This document shows positions 39,021 through 46,699 of a DNA stretch of 64,000 bases, piece by piece. Below the pieces are notes generated by a model. The model was given only the letters and a program-made list of their open reading frames with translations. It was not told where the DNA came from and did not search any database. Source of the stretch: Shimia sp. (GTDB taxonomy: Bacteria; Pseudomonadota; Alphaproteobacteria; Rhodobacterales; Rhodobacteraceae); the NCBI GenBank assembly GCA_024224295.1, contig JAAENN010000228.1, positions 1 to 64,000 on the forward strand, in the 5' to 3' direction. Both the position numbers and the translations under genes were made by a program. Within the stretch, counting starts at the first letter, position 1, and each line of letters opens with the position of its first letter.

Positions 39021-40046
39021 TCAAGCCGAGTCTCGCAGAATTAGCCGTCCCTCCAAACGTATGCTTTTCCAAGGTGTTACCTTTCCTTCAATGGCAGCAA
39101 ATAGCGCATCTGCTGCCGTTTGAGACACTGCATCGTAATTGTGAGATATGGTCGTCAAAGGGGGGCAAGTGTAGCGTGAATGGGGGTGGCCGTCTTGTCC
39201 CGCTACTCGAATCGCACAGCCCTCTTCACGACCAACTTTCAGGCCCTGCTCGTAACACGCTGTCAGCAATCCAATTGCCAGACGGTCATTGCTACACAGA
39301 ACTGTGTTAGTGGAAAAGCGGCGCTTCTGAATCGCTTCGTGCCCACCCAAACGGCCGATTTCTTCAAAACCCCAGCCCTCGCCCGCTACGGAGATTACCT
39401 CCGGCTCAAACCCAAAGCGCTCCATCGCAGCAACATAACTTTGTCGTCTGCGGTGCGCATTGGGGTTGGCTGGTGTTTTCATTTCAAAAAAACTGGGCGG
39501 CTCCCCGGTGCGGCACAAGTAATCGGTGATATGTGATGTGAATTGAAAATTGTCGGATCCCACAAATCCGAGTCCAATTTCTTCTACACTACTGTCAAAA
39601 ATCAGTGTGGGCACATCATCACAAAAGCGCTCAAGTGACCTGTCATCGGACGCGCGCCCCAATGGCGCCAGAAGTACGCCTGCCGGTTTCATAGCGCGCA
39701 ATGTGTCCAACACCTCGACCTCTAACGCTGCGTTCCCGTGAGAACTGAACAAAGTCGGACGATATCCAGCAGCTAGACAACGCTGTTCCAAGTTACGGGC
39801 GATTTCCGCGAAATAGGGATCAGAAAGCAAAGGCACAACAATGCCGATATTCTTGGTCAACTTCCTATTCTGGTTCATTGCGTAGATATTCGGACGGTAC
39901 TCGTGTTTCTCGAGTGCCGCTTCTATGCGCGAACGCGTACTGGCGCGAACGCTTGTAGGATCATTAAAATACTTGGAAACCGTCGGTCGAGAAATACCGC
40001 TCACACGGGCAAACTCCTCCATATTACGAATTTTTTGGCTCGTCAT
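39021..40046 (-). CDS. LacI-family regulator of the polyol operon
   Basis: 341 aa. N-terminal LacI-type HTH (EEFARVSGISRPTVSKYFNDP, hinge helix ALEKHEYRPN) and a periplasmic-binding-protein-like sensor domain. It lies just upstream of smoE on the same strand, with a palindromic operator in between. It is presumably a repressor released by a polyol or its phosphate. A weaker operator-like sequence precedes its own gene, which suggests autoregulation. Confidence 0.93.
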   Translation of the reverse strand: MTSQKIRNMEEFARVSGISRPTVSKYFNDPTSVRASTRSRIEAALEKHEYRPNIYAMNQNRKLTKNIGIVVPLLSDPYFAEIARNLEQRCLAAGYRPTLFSSHGNAALEVEVLDTLRAMKPAGVLLAPLGRASDDRSLERFCDDVPTLIFDSSVEEIGLGFVGSDNFQFTSHITDYLCRTGEPPSFFEMKTPANPNAHRRRQSYVAAMERFGFEPEVISVAGEGWGFEEIGRLGGHEAIQKRRFSTNTVLCSNDRLAIGLLTACYEQGLKVGREEGCAIRVAGQDGHPHSRYTCPPLTTISHNYDAVSQTAADALFAAIEGKVTPWKSIRLEGRLILRDSA

Positions 40047-41242
40047 TTGAAAGCTCCATAAGGTTCCCCGTAAAGATAGAGAATTAGCACTCCAAGCACA
40101 AATTTAACACGCGTCAAGAAGTTTATATTCGAAAGCTGCTTCTTCCCTGCAGCTCAATCCCGAGACAAACACCTAATCAAGAGAAAATAGAAGCTTTATG
40201 GGAATTGAAACAAAGGTTCGATTGGCAAATTTGCCTAAAAGATACGACGAGCCTTACCTGCAAGACAGCCAAATATGCAATTTTTAGTCTGTTGGCTCGT
40301 CAAAGAAGTGTGCAAGTGAGGATTGCACCAAATTTCCCAAAATGAAACTTATGCCTGCTCCATGAGTGAAGCCGCCGTTTTCGCAGTTTGCCTGCGCAAA
40401 GTCTTCTGCATTACCAAATCGAAAAGCCTCCGTCCGCATTTTTCATCCAAAGCACATGGGTCTTTGGAGGCTCCAAAAAAGACTTTTGATTGCACGCCCC
40501 ACCCCACCCTTGCATAATCGACTGCTACAAACATTTTAGTGGCATGACGCTCAAACAGGTCTCTCGCTGTTTTCGTGCACTACTTCATTTGTCACATCTC
40601 TTTCCCAACAATGTGACAACGCCAAGTTACCAATCCGCCTTTGCGCGCGCAATGAAATGCAATGTCGATTTCATGCTCTCTGCACAGCCCAGTCACAATG
40701 TCATTCGTGATAGAGCAGCCATACAGCACCTAATGGTTTTTTTTGCGGATTCTCAAACGGTGGCAAACCGTAGATGTCTCGATACAATTGTCTCGACGCT
40801 ACTGAAATCCTGAATATATTTACAATCACTGAGCCGATCTAAAACAGCAAAAAGGCGTAAAACTTGCCACCAACGTAAGAGACATCCAATGATCTAATCC
40901 GCATGCGAAATAATGATAGGTTTTTTTGCTCTGTTGGAGTTTAAACCGTTGCCCAATAGCTGGCCAAGCATTTGTTCACCGAACTTCCGAAGAGTGCAGA
41001 TGTTGCGGTGGCTAATCAGAAGATCACGAGGCCGGCAAGTGCGGTTGCTGGCAGAAAAACCGCTGCCCATTACGCGTCACCTGAGTATCGCTCAGCCAGA
41101 AAGAGGGAGACGCGTTCACAACTCGCATTATGAACGCTAAAACAAGACCATAGAAGGAAGTCAACACGTCCTGAGCCAATAAAAGACAGCCTTGGACTTC
41201 AAACACTGCAAACGGATGCAACAATAAGTTAACGCAAACGGT
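40047..41242. other. gene-poor stretch, no recognised gene
   Basis: About 1.2 kb, more A/T-rich than the surroundings. The open frames of up to 107 codons have no ribosome site and no family resemblance. The first 100 bp must hold the promoter of the LacI gene. The rest looks like decayed or foreign DNA. Confidence 0.5.
40104..40117. promoter_or_regulatory. weak operator-like palindrome before the LacI gene
   Basis: TTAACACGCGTCAA, read on the minus strand as TTGACGCGTGTTAA, agrees at 11 of 14 positions with the core TTTACGCGCGTAAA of the smoE operator. It lies about 58 bp upstream of the regulator's start. Confidence 0.45.
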
Positions 41243-41794
41243 TTACTTCCCCCAGGGACAGAGTGCTTCGACCTGCCGGCGACCAAGCTTATTCAATGTT
41301 CTTATGTTATCTTCATAAATTTTCTCAGGGTCCGAGACGTGAGCGAGAACTTTGGTCATCTGTTCTTGGCGCAGAAGATGTATCGTCGGATAGGGTGAGC
41401 GATTGGTAAAGTGGCTAAGTTCGTCCTCAGCCACACCCTCAAATTGATATTGTGGATGAAAAGATGCTATCTGTACGTGCTCTACCAGATCGGCTTGCTC
41501 CAATAGCTGCTGAAACCAGTCGAGTAAGTTGAGGTAATCTCCGAACTCATCAAGACCTTGGGTGAACATGAGCAAGCTCGTGGCAACATCATTTTCATTG
41601 GCCTCGAGCAAGAGCTGTAATTCATTCACAAAGAACTGCTTTAGCTGCGCATCTGTCGTAGCATCACATGTGGCAAATCGGACTTGGTTTCGGGCTAGGA
41701 CGCTCGAGGAAAAAGGGCAAAGATTTAATCCTACTACCATTTGCTCAAGCCATCGAAGGGTGTTTTCGACCACGTCTTGATGGGCTGTAGACAT
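41243..41794 (-). CDS. DUF1415-family protein
   Basis: 183 aa from the ATG at 41794; a longer frame to 41866 adds a Lys/Phe-rich leader without family likeness. Recognised by MVVGLNLCPFSSSV near the start, QIASFHPQYQFEG in the middle and NRSPYPTIHLLR towards the end, all DUF1415 hallmarks. The biochemical function of the family is unknown. It is mostly found in Gammaproteobacteria. Codon use is more A/T-rich than in neighbouring genes and it sits alone in a gene-poor stretch, which suggests horizontal acquisition. The conserved Cys-Pro-Phe and His residues could form an active site, but this is speculation. Confidence 0.82.
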   Translation of the reverse strand: MSTAHQDVVENTLRWLEQMVVGLNLCPFSSSVLARNQVRFATCDATTDAQLKQFFVNELQLLLEANENDVATSLLMFTQGLDEFGDYLNLLDWFQQLLEQADLVEHVQIASFHPQYQFEGVAEDELSHFTNRSPYPTIHLLRQEQMTKVLAHVSDPEKIYEDNIRTLNKLGRRQVEALCPWGK

Positions 41795-42132
41795 CGTATG
41801 CGGGTTGAACTTTTTGATTGGATCACTCCTTTCCAGTTTGAAAAGCTTAAAACACGATCTGCCCATATTTCCAATTTACCTGAAGAAACAAAAACATCGC
41901 GTCAGTGAAGTCATGACTTCACTCGTGCGCGCCCTCTCCATTGGCAAATAACCCAGAGCAGACATTCGACCAGGGACACCGTCGCAGAATTGTGACCCGC
42001 TAAAGCAAGCGCTCGCTGCGTCTGCGAGATCGCTAAGTTGCCTTAGTACTGAAGAGCAAAACATGCCGCCGCCCTCGAGCTCTAAGCCGAGGTGCCATTG
42101 CAGTAGTGGACAACAATTCGGTTTTTTTGCGG
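41795..42132. other. intergenic, holds a 20-bp perfect palindrome
   Basis: No gene recognised. A 62-codon minus-strand frame has no family likeness. The stretch lies between the DUF1415 start and the stop of the second LacI gene. Confidence 0.45.
41904..41923. repeat. perfect 20-bp palindrome
   Basis: AGTGAAGTCA is followed directly by TGACTTCACT. It lies about 110 bp upstream of the DUF1415 start. It could be an operator for that gene or a cruciform-forming relic; no A/T tail suggests a terminator. Confidence 0.6.
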
Positions 42133-43164
42133 TCAGTTTGGGGCAGGACCTAACGATTGTCGTACTCGGATTTCTGTTGCGAGCTCCAAGGTATGTCCAT
42201 CCTGATCTCCTCGTAGGATGTGTATGAGCATGTCAGCTGCACATCGGCCCATTTCCCTGTGTGGCACATGTACCGTCGTTAAAGGCGGCTCCGCGAGGGT
42301 GGCAATTTCGATGTCGTCGAAACCTGTCACCGAGACGTCGTCGGGAACTTTTATCCCCATTTCTCGCGCAGCCCGTAGCGCACCAACCGCCAGCACGTCA
42401 TTGACACACATCACAGCCGTGGTCCGAGGCGATTCGGTCATTACTTGGCGAAAGGCTCGCTCACCAGTTTCAATTCCGTAAGGTGTTTCCACCACAACAA
42501 GGTCGCTTGAACTTTGCCCGACCTGAGACATCGCGTCTCGGATGCCTTCTACCCGCTCTCTTGCACGATCATTGGAAGCTGTCGGCGCCGATACGCAAGC
42601 TATGTGTTTGTGCCCGTGACCTATCACCTGTCGGGCAAGTTCTGTCATGGCTGCACGGTTGTTGAATCCAACGGACGGACGCGTCTCTTCAGGGTTGAAA
42701 GACCAAGCAATCAGGGTTGGGATTTGTTGCTTGGCAAGGAAAGCGTAGATATCGGGAGCTCGATCGTATCCGATCAGCAGTATGCCGTCTGCGCCGCGCG
42801 CCGCCAAGGCGCGCACCTGTTGCTCCTCAAGGTCAGCATCATAAGCGGAAGAAGCAACAAGTAGTGTTTTTCCGTGGCGCCCCAATTCTTCCTGAAAAGC
42901 CTGCAGTCCGCGTGCGAAAACCGCATTTTCCATGGTTGGGATTACAGCTGCAATGGTATTTGTTTGTCTCGCCGCCAGTGCTTGGGCACCAAAATTTGGG
43001 GCATATCCAAGGTCTTGAACAGCCTTCATCACGCGCTGGCGCGTTTTTTCCCCCACCCGCTCAGGCGAATTCAGGCAGCGAGATACTGTCGCCGTGGACA
43101 CGTTTGCGTGCAGCGCGACGTCGGCGAGGGTTGGAACCCCATTGTCTTTTGTGTTGTTTGTCAT
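42133..43164 (-). CDS. LacI-family regulator of the sulfonate operon
   Basis: 343 aa. LacI HTH (LADVALHANVSTATVSRCLNSPERV), hinge LGYAPN and a ligand-binding domain. It diverges from the TRAP transporter operon, and the shared promoter region carries two operator palindromes. The expected role is repression of the dihydroxypropanesulfonate genes until the sulfonate or a metabolite such as sulfolactate binds. The effector cannot be deduced from sequence. Confidence 0.93.
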   Translation of the reverse strand: MTNNTKDNGVPTLADVALHANVSTATVSRCLNSPERVGEKTRQRVMKAVQDLGYAPNFGAQALAARQTNTIAAVIPTMENAVFARGLQAFQEELGRHGKTLLVASSAYDADLEEQQVRALAARGADGILLIGYDRAPDIYAFLAKQQIPTLIAWSFNPEETRPSVGFNNRAAMTELARQVIGHGHKHIACVSAPTASNDRARERVEGIRDAMSQVGQSSSDLVVVETPYGIETGERAFRQVMTESPRTTAVMCVNDVLAVGALRAAREMGIKVPDDVSVTGFDDIEIATLAEPPLTTVHVPHREMGRCAADMLIHILRGDQDGHTLELATEIRVRQSLGPAPN

Positions 43165-43250
43165 CGGTTTTCTAAATGGTTAGGTGTTCGGCTTCCTCAT
43201 GGCGCAATCGGGCAAAAGGCTCAACTATTCACGCACTATACCACCCCAAA

Positions 43251-43268
43251 AATGTAAGCGCTTGCATT
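43251..43268. promoter_or_regulatory. operator 1, near-perfect palindrome
   Basis: AATGTAAGC followed by GCTTGCATT, one mismatch from a perfect palindrome. Its centre lies 22 bp from the centre of operator 2, two helical turns, so two dimers of the LacI-type protein could bind the same face. Confidence 0.8.
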
Positions 43269-43270
43269 AA

Positions 43271-43292
43271 AAAATGTAAGCGCTTACATTTT
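43271..43292. promoter_or_regulatory. operator 2, perfect 22-bp palindrome
   Basis: AAAATGTAAGC and its exact complement meet at a central C-G. It shares the core TGTAAGCGCTTACA-type sequence with operator 1. It lies 43 bp before the small membrane protein and 107 bp before the divergent regulator, so it can control both. Confidence 0.85.
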
Positions 43293-43334
43293 AGAGCGAC
43301 TCGGTTCGGGACGTGGATTAGTGAGGGAGGTCAC

Positions 43335-43529
43335 ATGCCATACCTGATTGCAACAATTCTTCTGATGGCGTTCGTTTTGAACGTTGTAATCGGAGCGGTT
43401 TGGAAGGCCCCTCCGGTAAATGTTGTCTGGGAAATGCTGATCTTGCTTGGAGCGGCAATAGCTTTCTCCATCGGGATTCTCCGCAGCGAGGCGAAAAGAA
43501 TTTCAGAAGACGAAAAGGTCTCGAAGTAG
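43335..43529 (+). CDS. small two-helix membrane protein ahead of TRAP genes
   Basis: 64 aa from the ATG at 43335, with GGGAGG seven bases upstream; frames reaching further upstream would run through the operators. Two hydrophobic helices, about 3-22 and 31-49, joined by a short Trp/Lys/Pro turn, then a charged tail of 15 residues (SEAKRISEDE). It belongs to no family I recognise. It is the first gene of the sulfonate operon, 31 bp before the TRAP binding protein, so it may assist or regulate that transporter. Confidence 0.75.
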   Translation: MPYLIATILLMAFVLNVVIGAVWKAPPVNVVWEMLILLGAAIAFSIGILRSEAKRISEDEKVSK

Positions 43530-43560
43530 GCCAAACGACGTCCAAACGGGAGGAAAACGC

Positions 43561-44706
43561 ATGGACAAATCCAAACTTGAACTTAAGTCGGCCGAGCGTC
43601 GAAATTTCTTGAAGCTTACCGGATCAGGCGCATTTACCGCAGCAATGGTTGCTGGCGCTTCTGGGGTTTTATGGTCGAGTGAGGCGACGGCTCAAACTGC
43701 CGCGGAAGAACGTGACCGCGAGGCCGCGGCTGAATTCAAAATGACACTCGCGACGGCCTACGTTCTGGGCGCGTCTCGCAGCTATCCAATCATGCAGCTG
43801 GATTTGAAAGAAAACATCCAGAACATGACAAACGGAAAGGTATATGTGAAACTGGCCCCTGGTGGCCAGCTGGGTGCCGGTGGGGCTTTGGCTCAGGCGG
43901 TACAGGGGGGCACAATTCAATGTGCGCAACACTCTCTGGCAAACTTTGCACCATTCGCAAGCGTGGTGGATCTGATCAATCTGCCATACTTCTGTGGCTC
44001 AAATCAGCGGTTTACCAACCTGACATCTTCAGAAACGTGGAAGTCGGAAGTCGATCCGAAGATTGCCGCATCTGGTTTCAAAGCTTTGATGTATATCGTG
44101 ATTGACCCACGTGTTGTCGCCGTGCGCAAGGGTGGAAGCGCCATCATTACCCCTGGTGATATGTCTGGCGTAAAGTTCCGCGTGCCCGGCTCCAAGATGC
44201 TGCAACAGTACTACGGCATGGTCGGTGCGAACCCAACGCCTGTAGCTTGGGGGGAAACCCCTTCTGCGATCCGTCAGGGCGTCGCCGACGCGCTCGACCC
44301 CTCTGTTGGCGCCCTTCACGTGTTTGGGTTTGGCGAAATTCTCAGCCACGTGACCTTTACGCAAGCCGTTCCGGACAGCCAAGTGTATTCGGTCAATTTG
44401 GAATGGTTTGACAGCTTGCCGATGGATGTCAAAGAAGGCATCGAATTTGCTGGCGAGGTCACTCAGCAGCAGAACCTTTCGAAAGTGCCCTCCGCACGGT
44501 CTTACGCGATGTCGCAGCTGATCAAAAACGGCGTTGAATTCCACTCTTTGTCTGACGACCAATTGGCCGAGTGGAAAGACGTTGGCGGATATCAGCGCAG
44601 CGAATGGGACAGCTTCAAAACAGAGCTGGCCGGATCGATGGATACATTTGCCAAGCTCGAAGAAGCCGCAAACACGCGTGCCAAATACTATGTGCACGAC
44701 GCCTGA
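43561..44706 (+). CDS. hpsK: TRAP transporter substrate-binding protein (DctP type)
   Basis: 381 aa. The N-terminus has a twin-arginine motif ERRNFLKLTG followed by a hydrophobic stretch and ATAQ, so export in folded form by Tat is likely. The body is a DctP/TAXI-like binding protein with the RVPGSKMLQQYYG and NPTPVAWGETPSAIRQG segments that contain the conserved arginine and ligand-contacting residues. The context assigns 2,3-dihydroxypropane-1-sulfonate as the likely ligand, matching the hpsKLM transporter of roseobacters. A strong hairpin terminator follows its stop. Confidence 0.9.
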   Translation: MDKSKLELKSAERRNFLKLTGSGAFTAAMVAGASGVLWSSEATAQTAAEERDREAAAEFKMTLATAYVLGASRSYPIMQLDLKENIQNMTNGKVYVKLAPGGQLGAGGALAQAVQGGTIQCAQHSLANFAPFASVVDLINLPYFCGSNQRFTNLTSSETWKSEVDPKIAASGFKALMYIVIDPRVVAVRKGGSAIITPGDMSGVKFRVPGSKMLQQYYGMVGANPTPVAWGETPSAIRQGVADALDPSVGALHVFGFGEILSHVTFTQAVPDSQVYSVNLEWFDSLPMDVKEGIEFAGEVTQQQNLSKVPSARSYAMSQLIKNGVEFHSLSDDQLAEWKDVGGYQRSEWDSFKTELAGSMDTFAKLEEAANTRAKYYVHDA

Positions 44707-44711
44707 TTTCT

Positions 44712-44747
44712 GATTGGTCGGCGCAACAGCGCCGACCAATCGTTTTT
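44712..44747 (+). terminator. intra-operon terminator/attenuator after the TRAP binding protein
   Basis: A perfect 13-bp stem, GATTGGTCGGCGC (44712-44724) with its complement at 44729-44741, a four-base AACA loop, then GTTTTT. Placed between dctP and dctQ it should let the binding protein be made in excess over the membrane subunits. Confidence 0.88.
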
Positions 44748-44800
44748 ACCATTCTAATTCAGCATAGTCAGTCGTGGAACGCGACTGAGGTGAGGAAGCC

Positions 44801-45316
44801 ATGTCTAAGCTTTTTCGGGCGATTGATAAAAATGCGGAACGCTGGTTGCTACTTGTGTTCTACGTCATGCTCGTGGGCACGATGTTCATCGAAGTGGTCC
44901 GCCGTGAGGTGTTCGCCTACTCATCCATCTGGGGTGAAGAAATTGTCCGGTACGCGTTTATTTATCTTGCGTGGATCGGTGCAGCCGCCGCTGTAAAAGA
45001 ACGCGGTCACATTCGAATTGATGTTTTGATGCACTACGTGCCGCAACAGGTGAAATCTCTCCTATATATCTTTGGCGACCTTGTGATGTTCATCGTAGCG
45101 CTATTCGCGATCTATTGGTCGTGGGAAACGGTCCATGTTTCCTGGACGTTTGGCTCTGTCACCCATGGGCTGCGGATAAGCCAAGTATATTTCCTCCTTG
45201 CCGTGCCGTTTGGCTTTGCGTTGGTCATTTTTCGACTGGTTCAATCCTTTCTCCGTGATCTGGCGGACCTTCGAGCGGGACGTCCCGTCTACGAAGGCGA
45301 CAAGCTGTTTGATTAA
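44801..45316 (+). CDS. hpsL: TRAP transporter small membrane subunit (DctQ type)
   Basis: 171 aa with four predicted helices. The segment SSIWGEEIVRYAFIYLAWIGAAAAVKERGHIRID is the DctQ family core, here described by its positions about 42-75. It forms the transporter with the large subunit encoded 15 bp downstream. Confidence 0.92.
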   Translation: MSKLFRAIDKNAERWLLLVFYVMLVGTMFIEVVRREVFAYSSIWGEEIVRYAFIYLAWIGAAAAVKERGHIRIDVLMHYVPQQVKSLLYIFGDLVMFIVALFAIYWSWETVHVSWTFGSVTHGLRISQVYFLLAVPFGFALVIFRLVQSFLRDLADLRAGRPVYEGDKLFD

Positions 45317-45331
45317 GCGAGGGTTCACAAC

Positions 45332-46663
45332 ATGATGTGGCAACAAATGGGTGCCCAAGCCCTCGAGTTGGGATGGGATTTTTACGCTTCGGTTATACTT
45401 TTTGTGGTCTTGGTCGCACTTGCTGTGCCAGTCTGGGCCGCCATTGGCGCCGCGACCATCACGATGCTGTTGGTGTCCGGGGCACTTCCTCTAAGTCTCT
45501 TAGGTGAAAAGCTCTTTTCGGGAATTGATGCCTTCGCATTGACCGCGGTACCCCTGTTCATCCTGACAGGTGATGTCCTTGTTAGAACTGGGTTGAGCAG
45601 AAAATTTCTAGACGTGGCCGAAGCACTTACGTGTTGGGCAAAAGGCGGGTTCGGCTCTGCTACCGTCTTGGTGTGCGGCATGTTCGCGGCGATCTCAGGA
45701 TCGGATGCGGCGGGCGCTGCAGCCGTTGGCCGGATGACTATCGATAGGCTGGTGGAGAGCGGTTATCCCCGTCCCTACGCCTGCGCGCTGGTCGCGGCGG
45801 GTGCATGCACTGGTATTCTCATTCCACCGTCTATTGCCTACATCATCATTGGGCTTGTGCTAGGCATAGCTGTGTCGACGCTGTTCCTCGCGGCGCTGAT
45901 CCCCGGGCTCCTGATACTGACCGCAATCCTTGTGACCAATGTTGTGATGAATCGTCTCAACCTCTGGGAAGGCGGCGGCATGATGACGGCTGCGGAGTGG
46001 CGCAGCAATTTGTGGAAAACTGTGAAATCTGGTTGGTACGCCTTTTTGGTGCCAGGTATTATCTTCTACGGCATTTTCTCCGGTCGCCTGACGCCAACCG
46101 AAGCGGGCGCTGTGGCCGTGGTGGTGACAATCGCCATGGGATTTCTCTTGGGGACACTGAAGCTTAGCGACTTCCCGGCGATGCTGGTCAGCTCCGCAAA
46201 GGTAAACGGGGTTATACTTCCGATAATCGCCTTTTCGATCCCGCTCGCAGAAGCGCTGGCCATCATTGGGGTACCACAAGGTTTTGTCGGCGCTCTCACC
46301 TCCATGACAAGCAATGAATACATGCTGATCGCGATTATGGTGCTGATCCTTGTCGCTGCAGGCTGCGTCATGGAAACAACTCCTAACATCGTGATCCTGG
46401 CGCCAATCCTCTATCCTTTGGCACAAGAGATCGAAATGAACCAAATCCAGTTCTGCATCATGATGATCACAGCACTGGGCGTCGGCTTTATCACGCCTCC
46501 GTTGGGACTGAACCTGTTTGTGGTGTCAGGCATCACCGGGGAGTCCATTTTGAAGATCGCCTATCGCGCCATCCCCTTTGTTTTCTTCATGCTGATCGTG
46601 ACGTTGATGATCGCCTACATCCCGGCTTTCTCCACCTCACTTCTGCCTGATGTCTACCGATAA
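45332..46663 (+). CDS. hpsM: TRAP transporter large membrane subunit (DctM type)
   Basis: 443 aa with about twelve to thirteen hydrophobic segments, a DctM-family sodium-driven permease. AVPLFILTGDVLVRTGLS and GSDAAGAAAVG near the first half and GVGFITPPLGLNLFVVSGI near the end are typical. It completes the three-part importer. Two ATG codons stand in tandem at 45332 and 45335; either may be used. Confidence 0.94.
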   Translation: MMWQQMGAQALELGWDFYASVILFVVLVALAVPVWAAIGAATITMLLVSGALPLSLLGEKLFSGIDAFALTAVPLFILTGDVLVRTGLSRKFLDVAEALTCWAKGGFGSATVLVCGMFAAISGSDAAGAAAVGRMTIDRLVESGYPRPYACALVAAGACTGILIPPSIAYIIIGLVLGIAVSTLFLAALIPGLLILTAILVTNVVMNRLNLWEGGGMMTAAEWRSNLWKTVKSGWYAFLVPGIIFYGIFSGRLTPTEAGAVAVVVTIAMGFLLGTLKLSDFPAMLVSSAKVNGVILPIIAFSIPLAEALAIIGVPQGFVGALTSMTSNEYMLIAIMVLILVAAGCVMETTPNIVILAPILYPLAQEIEMNQIQFCIMMITALGVGFITPPLGLNLFVVSGITGESILKIAYRAIPFVFFMLIVTLMIAYIPAFSTSLLPDVYR

Positions 46664-46699
46664 GCCGCCAAAAGACGCGGTAAGAAAAGGACACCTTAC

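Noticed and set aside
40490-40813. 107-codon plus-strand frame
   Set aside because: No ribosome site, odd composition, and no recognisable motif in an A/T-rich gene-poor stretch.
40913-41140. 75-codon frame with Arg-rich composition
   Set aside because: No ribosome site and no family likeness; possibly a decayed fragment but unsupported.
41876-42064. 62-codon minus-strand frame near the orphan palindrome
   Set aside because: No likeness to transposases or other proteins on inspection; crosses the palindrome.
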